The notes beneath the pieces are model-generated. The model made no database searches. It saw only the letters and a list, made by a program, of their open reading frames with translations, and was not told the DNA's origin. Below are positions 51,866-60,970 of a stretch of DNA of 64,000 nt, piece by piece (positions within the stretch are counted from its first letter, which is position 1; every line of letters begins with the position of its first letter). The stretch comes from G965276675 sp965276675. Its GTDB lineage: Bacteria > Acidobacteriota > Terriglobia > Terriglobales > Acidobacteriaceae. The DNA lies in assembly GCA_965276675.1 (NCBI GenBank), contig OZ255624.1, positions 4,030,001-4,094,000 of the forward strand. The letters run 5' to 3'. Both the position numbers and the translations under genes were made by a program.

Positions 51866-54421
51866 ATGCTCGCTGCACGCCCTGTTCTTCGTACATTTTC
51901 GCTCGCGCTTCTTGCACTCAGCCCCGCTCTCGTCAGTGCGCAGAGCGCCGGTCTCTACCTCAACAGCAAAGAGTACTTCGAAGAGCCCGGGGTCAACGTC
52001 ATGGCCTTCCAGGACATCTACCCCGACGGCCATCAGGGTGGAGTCAGCATCATCCAGAACGGCGTTCGCGTCGCAACCAACGGTGACCTCCGCCTGGATC
52101 AGGCGCCCGGTCAGTGGCAGCCAATGTCCAGGCAAGATGCGCGCACCGTCGATGCCGCCTCCAACACCATCACCACCACCCTCTCCTATCCCGACCCCGC
52201 CAAGAACCGTACCGGCTTCAACCCGATCGACTACCCGGATCTCAACTTCTCTTACAAGGTCCGCGTTCATGGCGAGGGCGACTCCATCCGCATCACCGTC
52301 GATCTCGATAAGCCGATTCCCGCAGCCTTCATCGGCAAGGTCGGCTTCAACTTCGAGCTCTTCCCCAATGACCTCTTCGGCAAGAGCTGGTATCTCGGCT
52401 CGGGTTCAGGCATCTTCTCGCATCAGGCGAACGGCCCCGAAGCCTTCGATCAAGAAGGTGAGGTACAGCCCGTCCCGTTCGCCACCGGCCCTAAGCTCTC
52501 CATCGCACCCGAGACCGAGGGACAGCGGATGCTGATCGAGTCCAAAACCGGAGATCTCTCGCTGCTGGACGCGCGATCCAAGCGCAACAACGGCTGGTTT
52601 GTCGTCCGCTCCCTCATCCCTGCGGGCGCCACCACCCACGCCATAGAGTGGATCATCACACCTCACGCCATCCTCGGCTGGCGCTACCAGCCCGTCGTCC
52701 ACGTCTCACAGGTCGGCTATCATCCCGCGCAGAAGAAAGTCGCGGTCATCGAGCTGGATCGCGCCGACTCCGGCGCCGAGCCTGCCCGGCTCCTTCGTAT
52801 TGCGGAGGGCGGAGGAACAACCGAAGCGCTCTCGGCAAAGCCCACGGCCTGGGGGAACTTTCTCCGTTACAAATACGCAGAGTTCGATTTCTCCTCCATT
52901 CAGAAGCCCGGCATGTACCAGGTCGCCTTTCGCGATACCGTCTCGCAGCCCTTCCGTATCGCGCCAGATGTCTACCAGCGCGGCGTCTGGCAGCCCGTCC
53001 TCGAGTATTTTCTGCCAGTGCAGATGTGCCACATGCGCGTCGAGCAGCAGTACCGTGTCTGGCACGGCGCGTGCCATCTCGACGATGCGCGCATGTCCCT
53101 GACCGACCACAATCACTTCGACGGTTATAAGCAGGGCTCTTCGACTCTGACCAGGTACAAATCGGGCGAGACCATTCCGGGGCTCGACTACGGCGGTTGG
53201 CACGACGCCGGCGACAGCGATCTACGTATAGAGTCGCAGGCCGACGAAGTCTCGATCCTCGCTGCGGCATACGAGAACTTCCATCTCGACTACGATGACA
53301 CCACGGTAGACGAGCACGGTCGCCGCACGCAGATACACATTCCGGACGGCAAAGCCGACGCGCTCCAGCAGATCGAGCACGGCATCCTTACCATCCTCGG
53401 AGGCTACCGATCCATGGGCCGCGTCTATCGCGGCATTCAGGAGGCCACGCTTGAGCAGTACGTCCTGCTCGGGGATCCCTCAAACGCGACCGACAATCTC
53501 CACTTCAACACCTCCATGAGGCCCGATCAGCGATCCGGCACCGAGTCCGGCAAGCCGGATGATCGCTGGGTCTTCACCGAGCAGAATCCAGTCAACGAGT
53601 ACAAGGCCATCGCGGCTCTCGCCTCCGCTGGTCGTGTGCTCAAAGCATCGAAACCGGAACTCGCCCGCGAGTGCGTCGAGGCTGCACAGTCCCTCTGGCT
53701 GGCCGATCGCGATCCGAAGAAGGGCTTTGACGCCCGCATGATCGCTGCCACCCAGCTCTGGATGACGACGCATGACGAGCGCTACCGCAAGGAACTGCTC
53801 TCCAATCGCGCTCACATCATCGCCGACTCGTCCAAGATCGCCTGGGCGATCGCACCCGCCTCCGCCTCACTCACTGACTCCACCTTCACCCATGACCTTC
53901 GCGAGGCGGTCCGTCGCGACTTCACTGCGCTTGCCAAAAAGCAGGCCACCGATTCACCCTTTGGCGTCCCCTACACGCCGTATATCTGGCGTGCCGGCTG
54001 GGAGATCGAGCGCTTCGGCGTCGAGCAGTACTATCTCTACCGCGCCTTTCCAGACATCGTCTCCACCGACTACATGCTCAACGCGCTGAACTTCATGCTC
54101 GGCGTTCACCCTGGCTCGAACACTGCCTCCTTCGCGTCGGGAGTGGGCGCTCGCTCTGCCACCGTTGCTTATGGCTTCAACCGCGCCGACTCGTCCTATA
54201 TTCCTGGCGGCGTCGTCTCCGGCACTGCGCTTATTCGCCCGGACTTCCCCGAGCTCAAGGACTTTGGCTTTCTCTGGCAGCAGATGGAGTACGTTCTCGG
54301 CGGCGGCTCTTCAAACTACATGTTCCTCGTGCTCGCCGCGGACCAGGTCCTCAACGGCCACAGCCAGAGTTTCGCGCCGCTCACCCGACCACCCGCCAAC
54401 CAGCCTTATCGCGAACCCTAG
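51866..54421 (+). CDS. Glycoside hydrolase family 9 cellulase, 851 aa
   Basis: Signal peptide (LRTFSLALLALSPALVSAQ), a ~260-residue N-terminal beta domain, an Ig-like CelD_N domain (VSQVGYHPAQKKVAVIEL), then the (alpha/alpha)6 GH9 barrel with GGWHDAGD (catalytic Asp 447 and 450). The C-terminal NE motif of classical GH9 enzymes is replaced by QMEYVLGGGSSNYMFL, whose Glu is the likely proton donor. It should hydrolyse cellulose or beta-glucan. The stop codon TAG overlaps element copy 2. Confidence 0.92.
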   Translation: MLAARPVLRTFSLALLALSPALVSAQSAGLYLNSKEYFEEPGVNVMAFQDIYPDGHQGGVSIIQNGVRVATNGDLRLDQAPGQWQPMSRQDARTVDAASNTITTTLSYPDPAKNRTGFNPIDYPDLNFSYKVRVHGEGDSIRITVDLDKPIPAAFIGKVGFNFELFPNDLFGKSWYLGSGSGIFSHQANGPEAFDQEGEVQPVPFATGPKLSIAPETEGQRMLIESKTGDLSLLDARSKRNNGWFVVRSLIPAGATTHAIEWIITPHAILGWRYQPVVHVSQVGYHPAQKKVAVIELDRADSGAEPARLLRIAEGGGTTEALSAKPTAWGNFLRYKYAEFDFSSIQKPGMYQVAFRDTVSQPFRIAPDVYQRGVWQPVLEYFLPVQMCHMRVEQQYRVWHGACHLDDARMSLTDHNHFDGYKQGSSTLTRYKSGETIPGLDYGGWHDAGDSDLRIESQADEVSILAAAYENFHLDYDDTTVDEHGRRTQIHIPDGKADALQQIEHGILTILGGYRSMGRVYRGIQEATLEQYVLLGDPSNATDNLHFNTSMRPDQRSGTESGKPDDRWVFTEQNPVNEYKAIAALASAGRVLKASKPELARECVEAAQSLWLADRDPKKGFDARMIAATQLWMTTHDERYRKELLSNRAHIIADSSKIAWAIAPASASLTDSTFTHDLREAVRRDFTALAKKQATDSPFGVPYTPYIWRAGWEIERFGVEQYYLYRAFPDIVSTDYMLNALNFMLGVHPGSNTASFASGVGARSATVAYGFNRADSSYIPGGVVSGTALIRPDFPELKDFGFLWQQMEYVLGGGSSNYMFLVLAADQVLNGHSQSFAPLTRPPANQPYREP

Positions 54422-54493
54422 AGCGGTTTTCCTGCCGGTGTACACCGGAGCAACGAAACATCAGGTGGTGCATGGCAACAGGAAAACCGCTCT
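54420..54493. repeat. Intergenic palindromic element, copy 2 (74 bp, short form)
   Basis: Perfect 15-bp terminal inverted repeat: AGAGCGGTTTTCCTG at 54420-54434 and CAGGAAAACCGCTCT at 54479-54493. The inner part has CCGGTGTACACCGG as a small palindrome and GGTGGTGCATGGCAACAGG shared with copy 1. The first bases coincide with the GH9 stop codon. It lies 36 bp before the epimerase start and may also act as a terminator. Confidence 0.8.
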
Positions 54494-54529
54494 AATCATA
54501 GCTCGCAATTCTACCCAGCAGGAGCCCGC

Positions 54530-55945
54530 ATGAACTCGCTCTTCCGTTGCTGCCTCACCATCGTGGCAGCCAGCATGCTGCTCACTCCTGCCTCTCCTAC
54601 CCCACTCCAAGCCCAGCGGCCTCCGCAGCCAGTCGTCAAGCCCGATCCGATCGACTATCTCCCTGCGAACAAAATCGCCTACCAGCACTTCGCGCATGAG
54701 ATCGAGACCATGCTGCACCAAGACGTCCTCGACGTCTGGTATCCGCGCTCGATCGACACCGTTCACGGCGGCTTCTCCGCCAACTTCGCTCGCGACTGGA
54801 GCCCTCTTCTTAGCCACGGGAAATTCTCCGTCTTTCAAGGCCGCATGACCTGGGTTGCCGCACAGATCGTACTGCGTCGCCCCGAGCTTCGCCAACAGTA
54901 CCTTCCCTATGTCCGCCACGGAGCCGACTACCTCGCCAACACGCTATGGGATAAGCAGGATGGCGGCTTCTTCTGGGGTCTTGCCGACGACGGCTCGGTC
55001 TCGCCCCTCTTCACCGATCACAAGCACCTCTACGGCATCAGCTTCTGCATCTATGGCCTCGCGGCCGCCTATCAGGCAACGCACGACACACGCGATCTCG
55101 AGCTCGCCCAGCGCGCCTTTCGCTGGACCGACGAGCATGCCCACGACAGGGGAAATCTCGGATACTTCGAATGGCTAACTCGGGACGGCACACCGGTTCA
55201 GGCCGAGCCGTACGCCGCCACGGTCCAGACCATGCCTCCGGCCGACTTCCCCGTCGGCTATAAGTCAATGAACACGCACATACACCTGCTGGAAGCCTTT
55301 ACCGAGCTGCTTCAGGTCTGGCCCGACCCTGTGCTACGCAGCCGCGTCGCCGAGCTCCAGCATCTCGTGCGCGACACCATCGCCGTCCAGCCCGGCGCAA
55401 TGAATCTCTACCTGACCAATGCCTGGCAGGCCCTCCCGGATCATGATTCCTATGGCCATGACGTTGAAGCCACCTACCTCATCGACGAAGCCGGCCTCGC
55501 GCTCACTCACGCTGGCGCGGCTCCGTCGCCCGGGGAAGCGGATCGCACCGCGAAGGTAGGCCGCATGCTCATGGATCACGCCCTCGCCTATGGCTGGGAC
55601 TCCGCCCACGGCGGCCTCTTTCACTCTGGTCCGTTCGCCGGCCGCCCCGACGATCTGCTGAAAGAGTGGTGGGTACAGATGGAGTCCCTAAACACGCTTC
55701 TGCTCCTTCACGAGCGCTACGGCAAAGAGACTGATATCTACTGGAGATGCTTCCAGCTTCAGTGGCAGTGGATTCAGCGCTATCAGGTCGATCACCAGTT
55801 CCACGGCGAGTACGAACTCATCAAGCGCGATGGAACACCGGCATCGCCAATCAAAGGTAACATCTGGAAAGCGAGCTACCACGAAGCGCGCGCGCTCATG
55901 AACGTCAATGAACGCCTCGAACGGCTCATCGCAACGGCACCCTAA
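54530..55945 (+). CDS. Exported N-acylglucosamine/cellobiose 2-epimerase family (AGE) protein, 471 aa
   Basis: A signal peptide (CCLTIVAASMLLTPASP, cleavage near LQAQ) leads an (alpha/alpha)6 barrel. Family blocks: VHGGFSANFARDW, GRMTWVAAQIVLRR, DGGFFWGLADDG, HLYGISFCIYGLAA, and NMNTHIHLLEAF-like MNTHIHLLEAF, GHDVEATYLIDEA and WWVQMESLNTLL with the catalytic histidines. AGE enzymes isomerise at C2 of free sugars or disaccharides; most are cytoplasmic, so the export signal is unusual. Placed after GH5/GH9, cellobiose or mannobiose is a likely substrate. Confidence 0.88.
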   Translation: MNSLFRCCLTIVAASMLLTPASPTPLQAQRPPQPVVKPDPIDYLPANKIAYQHFAHEIETMLHQDVLDVWYPRSIDTVHGGFSANFARDWSPLLSHGKFSVFQGRMTWVAAQIVLRRPELRQQYLPYVRHGADYLANTLWDKQDGGFFWGLADDGSVSPLFTDHKHLYGISFCIYGLAAAYQATHDTRDLELAQRAFRWTDEHAHDRGNLGYFEWLTRDGTPVQAEPYAATVQTMPPADFPVGYKSMNTHIHLLEAFTELLQVWPDPVLRSRVAELQHLVRDTIAVQPGAMNLYLTNAWQALPDHDSYGHDVEATYLIDEAGLALTHAGAAPSPGEADRTAKVGRMLMDHALAYGWDSAHGGLFHSGPFAGRPDDLLKEWWVQMESLNTLLLLHERYGKETDIYWRCFQLQWQWIQRYQVDHQFHGEYELIKRDGTPASPIKGNIWKASYHEARALMNVNERLERLIATAP

Positions 55946-56013
55946 AATTCGGCATTTCAGGCGCTCGCTCGCATAGGTTTGAGCGCTCTGCAAAAGCATT
56001 CAGCCCGCGTTGT

Positions 56014-56943
56014 TTAACGAGGTGACGGACGTTCCAGGCTCGCTCGGTCCCACTTCGCCGCGTCTGCCGCAGCTTCGTAGCTGCTTTGCAGAAACTCCAA
56101 GACGGCTTCATCGGGAGATGCTTCAGCTCGTACATCCTCATACTTCAGGAGGAACTCGCCGAGTGTCGTGTTGTAGCTGGCGGAGCTCGGCCGTATCTTC
56201 GCCGACTCCAATCCCGCGGGAACAGGCGCCGCATAGCAGTAGAGAGCCGGTGCTCCGAAGCCGCCATTGCCCGGCCAGAACCCAGCGCTGATCACCTCAT
56301 GCGAGTATGCCTCACGGGTGATAGGGTCGGCATCCTCCCGCGGCGGTGCTAGCCGGCCTGAAAAACGGGTGACAGCCAGATCGAAGCTGCCCCAAAAAAA
56401 ATGAACGGGACTGATCTTCCCGAGAAAGTTGGACGAGAACTGCTGAAACAGGTCGTTGATGCGAACCAGGACGCGCCAAAAGCGATGAGCGTAATCTGCA
56501 TCATAGGACGCGTGCTGAGTGTCTTGAGTGAAAGGGATAGGGTCTTTGATCTCGACCGGTACTGGATGGATCTGGACCGACACTCCGAGTGCGGCAAGGC
56601 AGCTTTGAAACTCCCCGTAGAAGCTGGCCACCGACTGTGGTCGAAGCGGAACAGACAGCATCGCTCCGGAGCTGAGGCGAAACCGGAGGTCATGGCTCAC
56701 GAAGTCGAACTCGATATCGAGGAGATCGTCTTTGTACGGCATCGCTGACGTGCTGAGCCCGCGAGCGCTTACATAAAGCGGAACATTCCACCAATGAGCT
56801 TGCAGCGGGCTGAGCGCAAGACGCGTCTTGCCTACGATCTGCGTCCACATGTGCAGTGTCGACGCAGTCTGCTCCCACTCAGCCCATTTCAGGTCTGGCC
56901 AAATGTTCGAGTTATCGCGGTTCGATGACGTAAGTCCGGCCAT
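56014..56943 (-). CDS. DUF5996 family protein, 309 aa
   Basis: Recognised by the N-terminal WPDLKWAEWEQTASTLHMWTQ, the QAHWWNVPLYVSARGL stretch, and HFFWGSFDLAVTRFSGR in the second half. No signal or membrane segment. Function of the family is unknown. It is separated by 11 bp from the DUF427 gene upstream, so the two form an operon. Confidence 0.87.
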   Translation of the reverse strand: MAGLTSSNRDNSNIWPDLKWAEWEQTASTLHMWTQIVGKTRLALSPLQAHWWNVPLYVSARGLSTSAMPYKDDLLDIEFDFVSHDLRFRLSSGAMLSVPLRPQSVASFYGEFQSCLAALGVSVQIHPVPVEIKDPIPFTQDTQHASYDADYAHRFWRVLVRINDLFQQFSSNFLGKISPVHFFWGSFDLAVTRFSGRLAPPREDADPITREAYSHEVISAGFWPGNGGFGAPALYCYAAPVPAGLESAKIRPSSASYNTTLGEFLLKYEDVRAEASPDEAVLEFLQSSYEAAADAAKWDRASLERPSPR

Positions 56944-56954
56944 AATTTCCGCAA

Positions 56955-57239
56955 CTACTTTTCAACCTCGACACCACGCCAGAAGGCCATGTGATTCTTC
57001 AGGTTTTTGGCCGCTGGCTTGGGGTCGGGATAATACCATGCAGCGTCCTGATTCTCCTGTCCATCCACCATCAGGCTGTAGTAGCGTGCCTGCCCCTTCC
57101 ATGGGCAGGTGGAGGTCGTCGAGCTCGGCCGGAGGTACTCACGGTTTACGGCGCTCTCGGGAAAGTAACTATTTCCTTCCACTGTTTCGATTGCGTCGCT
57201 TTCCGCGATCACCTTGCCATTCCAAATAGCTTTTGCCAT
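56955..57239 (-). CDS. DUF427 domain protein, 94 aa
   Basis: MAKAIWNGKVIAESDAIETVEGNSYFP and CPWKGQARYYSLMVDGQ are the family signature; AAWYYPDPKP and NHMAFWRGVEV close it. The start at 57239 gives the usual length of about 95 aa. A small beta-barrel protein of unknown function; it leads the operon with DUF5996. Confidence 0.88.
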   Translation of the reverse strand: MAKAIWNGKVIAESDAIETVEGNSYFPESAVNREYLRPSSTTSTCPWKGQARYYSLMVDGQENQDAAWYYPDPKPAAKNLKNHMAFWRGVEVEK

Positions 57240-57306
57240 GTCTTCCGCTTCTCCCCAACGCTCAGCTGTACTCAACCGCTATTGATTAAGCCCGTCGATT
57301 AGACGC

Positions 57307-57336
57307 ACAAAAGGGCGCTTAGACGCGCCCTTTTGT
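57307..57336. terminator. Strong bidirectional hairpin terminator
   Basis: ACAAAAGGGCGC (57307-57318) pairs perfectly with GCGCCCTTTTGT (57325-57336) over a 6-base loop: 12 bp with the A/T tracts needed for intrinsic termination in either direction. It stands after the cysteine-containing small protein gene and before the DUF427 operon, both minus strand. Confidence 0.8.
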
Positions 57337-57389
57337 ACAATTTCAACGCAGTTAGGCCCACTTTGAATGCATAAATGCCCAACAGAGCA

Positions 57390-57764
57390 TCACTTCCTCG
57401 TGTCATCCATCATGCCGCTCGACCCCTTGGCATCCTTGGCTGAAGCCACTTTGGTGATGTGGATGGTCTTGGCGGCATCGTCGGCTGTCGCCATCAGAGT
57501 GACATCCTTGCCGTAGTCATTGGCAATTGTCGCCGGGTTGTCGATCGCCCAGACCTCTTTCTTGGCATCGTCGACGAAGACGGGCTTTGCGCCCATGCCA
57601 ATGCACTTCTTTGTGCAACTCGCGTCTGGGGCGGAGCTGTTGTGCGTTGCACCGCACTTGGAATCACTGATGTATCCCATCATCTTTGTCGGCTTTGCGC
57701 TCATATCAGCTGCCATCGCCGACACGCTGCACAATGCGAGAACTACCATACCAATCCGCTTCAT
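57390..57764 (-). CDS. Small secreted cysteine-containing protein, 124 aa
   Basis: GGAGAAG precedes the ATG at 57764. A signal peptide (KRIGMVVLALCSVSAMAA) is followed by GYISDSKCGATHN...CTKKC with three cysteines in the mature protein, then a beta-rich part (KPVFVDDAKKEVWAID, DVTLMATADDAAKTIHITKV). Similar small exported proteins with the YISDSKC motif are common in Acidobacteria; their function is unknown. A metal or redox role through the cysteines is only a guess. Confidence 0.8.
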   Translation of the reverse strand: MKRIGMVVLALCSVSAMAADMSAKPTKMMGYISDSKCGATHNSSAPDASCTKKCIGMGAKPVFVDDAKKEVWAIDNPATIANDYGKDVTLMATADDAAKTIHITKVASAKDAKGSSGMMDDTRK

Positions 57765-57838
57765 ATGCTCTTCTCCGCCGGACCTCTGTCCAGGCATGCT
57801 CTTCAGACTTGTACCTGCACCTGAAGTCGTTGGCAAGC

Positions 57839-58306
57839 CTATTCGGGAGTGGCCGTCGTTTTCTGTTGCGCCGAGCCTGCTCTGCGCTTGGCCATTCTGG
57901 CCATCATGCCGTCCATACGCTGCTTTGCTTCCGGATACTTCACTGTAAGCTGTTCGGTGTTTCGCAAGAAGTGAGGCGCGGTCTTGCGGATCTCGTCCAT
58001 GAACGGCCAGAACTTCGCCAGGAGAAACAATCCTTCACCTGTGCCTGAATCCAGGAAGAGCTCGCCATCGAGCGACCCATAATTGACGAAGGCTGCCGCC
58101 ATCTCCCAGTAACTGGTCACCTGACGGAAATATTGGTTCTCCTGCGAGCCGAAGTTCTCCAGGATCGCGAGCACGTCCTGGGCGGATGACGGCCAGAACT
58201 CTACCGTCATCCACTGTCGTGCCTTGCGCATGACGGTTTCCGCCCGCAGTTCATACAGTTTCAGGATGATCTGAGCGTCATCACTGTTCGCAATTGTTGA
58301 TTGCAT
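57839..58306 (-). CDS. Uncharacterised helical protein, 155 aa
   Basis: Helix-rich soluble protein (DDAQIILKLYELRAETVMRKA, FGSQENQYFRQVTSYWEM) with a basic tail (MARMAKRRAGSAQQ). No signal or membrane segment. I do not recognise a family. It is on the same strand as the neighbouring genes, 36 bp from topA. Start at 58306 has AGGGG seven bases upstream. Confidence 0.7.
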   Translation of the reverse strand: MQSTIANSDDAQIILKLYELRAETVMRKARQWMTVEFWPSSAQDVLAILENFGSQENQYFRQVTSYWEMAAAFVNYGSLDGELFLDSGTGEGLFLLAKFWPFMDEIRKTAPHFLRNTEQLTVKYPEAKQRMDGMMARMAKRRAGSAQQKTTATPE

Positions 58307-58342
58307 TGAACCCCTAACCTTGCCGGTAGAATTGCGTTGCGT

Positions 58343-60970
58343 TTAGGAAGCCACAGCTTCGGCTTCCCGTTCATTGGCCGGCTTGGCTTTCGGCTCTGGA
58401 GCGTCTCCGAGACGCTTGGAGTAGTGGCAGATGATGCCATCCGTCTCCTCGGCTGCAGCCGTTCCCTTTTTTTCTGCCTTCTTCGCGCCCTTCTTGGGGG
58501 CGGCCTTCTCGTCGGCTGCTGCCGGCCTCTTGTTGTTCGGGCAGGTCAGATACACTCCGGACCTCAACGTCTTCTCGACCAGGTAGGAGCCCCCACACTC
58601 CGGGCACTGCTCCGGGACCGGCTTGCCGTTGGCGGTGAAGTCGCACTTTGGGTAGAGCGTGCAGCCATAGAAGGTGGTGCCGAAGCGAGTCTTGCGTTCG
58701 GCAATGTCGCCCTTGCCACACTTCGGACATTTCATGCCTTCCACCAGGTTCTGCTTGATGTACTTGCACTCCGGGTAGCCGGAGCAGGAGACGAACTCTC
58801 CAAAACGGCCATTGCGCAGCACCAGGCCCTTGCCGCATTGCGAGCACTTCTCGTCCAGCGGTTGCGGCGGCCTCTGCTGTTCCTTGGAGGTCAGACGGCG
58901 CACTGTCTTGCAAGGCGGGTCGTCGTTGTAGCCCGGGCACGCCATGAAGGGACCGAACGGCCCATTACGCAGCACCATCACGCGGCCGCAGGCCTCGCAG
59001 TACTCCTCTTCCTTCTCGCCCTCGGGCGTGTCCAGCCCCGGCTTGCCGGCGAAGTTCTCCTTGGTGAAGGAGCAGCTGTCTTTTTTCTTTTTGTCGTAGG
59101 CGCTGCAGGCGAAGAAGGTGCCGAACTTGCCCCACTTCAGCACCAGCGGTGAGCCGCACTTCTCGCATTTCTCGTCAGTCGGCTTCTCCATCCGCTTGAC
59201 GTTCTCCATGTGCTCGCCGGCGTGGACCAACTCCTGCTCGAAGTGCTGGTAGAAGCCCTTCAGCAGATTAGTCCAGATCTCCTTGCCGTCTTCAATATCG
59301 TCGAGTTCTTCTTCCAGTTTGGCCGTGTACTCCGGATTGAAGATGTAGGGGAAGTTCGCGACCAGCAGGTCGGTGACGACCAGGCCAATCTCCGTCGGCA
59401 TGAACTTGCCGCTGCGTCCCTGCCCGACCTTCTGGACGTACTCACGCTCCTGGATGGTTGAGAGGATCGTGGCATAGGTCGATGGGCGTCCAATGCCGCG
59501 TTCTTCCAGCGTCTTGACCAACGAAGCTTCGTTGTAGCGCGGCGGCGGCTCGGTGAACTTTTGATCGTGCTTCAAGTCTTCGAGCTTCAGCGACTGCCCA
59601 GCGGATAGATCCGGCAGCTTGTTTTTGAGCGCCTCGTCGTCATCGTCCTTTGCGTCTTTCGCCTCTTCGTAGACCTTCAGAAAACCATCGAACTTCAGGA
59701 TCGATCCAGTGACACGGAAATCATAGCGGCGGCCGCTCGTGGCCTGTACGTCAACGACCGTCTGATCGAAGACGGCCTGCACCATCTGCGAGGCAACAAA
59801 ACGCTGCCAGACCAGCCGGTAGAGCTTGAGCTGCTCGTCGCTGAGGTACTGCTTGACCGCGTCGGGAGTGTATTGCACATTCGTGGGACGAATGGCCTCG
59901 TGTGCATCCTGCGCGTCCTTCTTGCTCTTGTAGGTATTCGGCTTCTCCGGCAGGTACTTGCCACCGAGAGTTTTGGTGATGTGCTCCCGCACCTCCGTGA
60001 TCGCGTCGGGCGAGACACGGGTAGAATCGGTACGCATATAGGTGATCAGGCCGACGGTGCCCTCCTTGCCGATCTCCAGGCCCTCATACAGACGCTGAGC
60101 CACACCCATGGTGCGCCGGACACTGAAACCAAGCTGACGCGATGCGTCCTGCTGCAGACGGCTGGTGGTGAAGGGTGGCTGAGGGCTGCGGCGGCGCTCC
60201 TTGCGCTCCACTTCGCGCACCGACCACTGCGCCCTTTCAAGCGCAGCCAGAACCTCATCGGTCGACTTTCCATCCGGTAGCGCAGTTCCCGATACGGTCT
60301 CGACTTCAGCTTTCTTGCCGTCGATCCCAACAAAGCGCGCGGTAAAAGCGCCGTTGCTGCCACCGGCATTCAGATCGGCATCGATGGTCCAGTACTCGAC
60401 TGGTTTGAACGCTCCGATAGCGCGCTCACGCTCCACGATGAGGCGCAGAGCTACGGTCTGCACGCGACCGGCGGAGAGTCCGCGGCGCACCTTGTCCCAG
60501 AGCAGGGGCGAGATCTGATAGCCCACGATACGATCGAGCACACGCCGTGTCTGCTGCGCATCCACGAGGTTACGGTCGACCTGCCGCGCCTTTCCAAAGG
60601 CGGCCTTCACCGCTTTTTGCGTGATCTCGTTGAAGGTTACACGCTGGATTGAATCCTTCTTTGCATAATCGCGCAGCTCGTCCTCGAGATGCGCTGCAAT
60701 GGCCTCCCCTTCGCGATCCGGGTCAGGCGCAAGATACACATGTGGCGCAGTCTTCGCCAGCTTGCGTAGACGGTCGACGATCTTTTGCTTATCGGGCATT
60801 ACGATCAGGTCCGGCCTGAAGCTGCCGTCTTCCAGATCGACACCGAGTTTGTTCTTGGGCAGGTCTTTGATGTGGCCGATCGAGGCCTCCACCACATAGT
60901 CGCTGCCGAGATATTTGTTGATCGTCTTCGCCTTTGCCGGCGATTCCACGATCACGAGCGATTTACTCAT
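58343..60970 (-). CDS. topA: DNA topoisomerase I
   Basis: Type IA topoisomerase that relaxes negative supercoils. TOPRIM domain at the N-terminus (SLVIVESPAKAKTINKYLG and DPDREGEAIA), the active-site tyrosine in GLITYMRTDSTRVS, and FTEPPPRYNEASLVKTLEERGIGRPSTYA. The C-terminus has five zinc-ribbon repeats beginning CEKCG, CEACG, CSQCG, CPKCG and CPECG, more than in E. coli. A Lys/Ala-rich tail follows. dprA lies upstream on the same strand, a pairing found in many bacteria. Confidence 0.97.
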   Translation of the reverse strand: MSKSLVIVESPAKAKTINKYLGSDYVVEASIGHIKDLPKNKLGVDLEDGSFRPDLIVMPDKQKIVDRLRKLAKTAPHVYLAPDPDREGEAIAAHLEDELRDYAKKDSIQRVTFNEITQKAVKAAFGKARQVDRNLVDAQQTRRVLDRIVGYQISPLLWDKVRRGLSAGRVQTVALRLIVERERAIGAFKPVEYWTIDADLNAGGSNGAFTARFVGIDGKKAEVETVSGTALPDGKSTDEVLAALERAQWSVREVERKERRRSPQPPFTTSRLQQDASRQLGFSVRRTMGVAQRLYEGLEIGKEGTVGLITYMRTDSTRVSPDAITEVREHITKTLGGKYLPEKPNTYKSKKDAQDAHEAIRPTNVQYTPDAVKQYLSDEQLKLYRLVWQRFVASQMVQAVFDQTVVDVQATSGRRYDFRVTGSILKFDGFLKVYEEAKDAKDDDDEALKNKLPDLSAGQSLKLEDLKHDQKFTEPPPRYNEASLVKTLEERGIGRPSTYATILSTIQEREYVQKVGQGRSGKFMPTEIGLVVTDLLVANFPYIFNPEYTAKLEEELDDIEDGKEIWTNLLKGFYQHFEQELVHAGEHMENVKRMEKPTDEKCEKCGSPLVLKWGKFGTFFACSAYDKKKKDSCSFTKENFAGKPGLDTPEGEKEEEYCEACGRVMVLRNGPFGPFMACPGYNDDPPCKTVRRLTSKEQQRPPQPLDEKCSQCGKGLVLRNGRFGEFVSCSGYPECKYIKQNLVEGMKCPKCGKGDIAERKTRFGTTFYGCTLYPKCDFTANGKPVPEQCPECGGSYLVEKTLRSGVYLTCPNNKRPAAADEKAAPKKGAKKAEKKGTAAAEETDGIICHYSKRLGDAPEPKAKPANEREAEAVAS

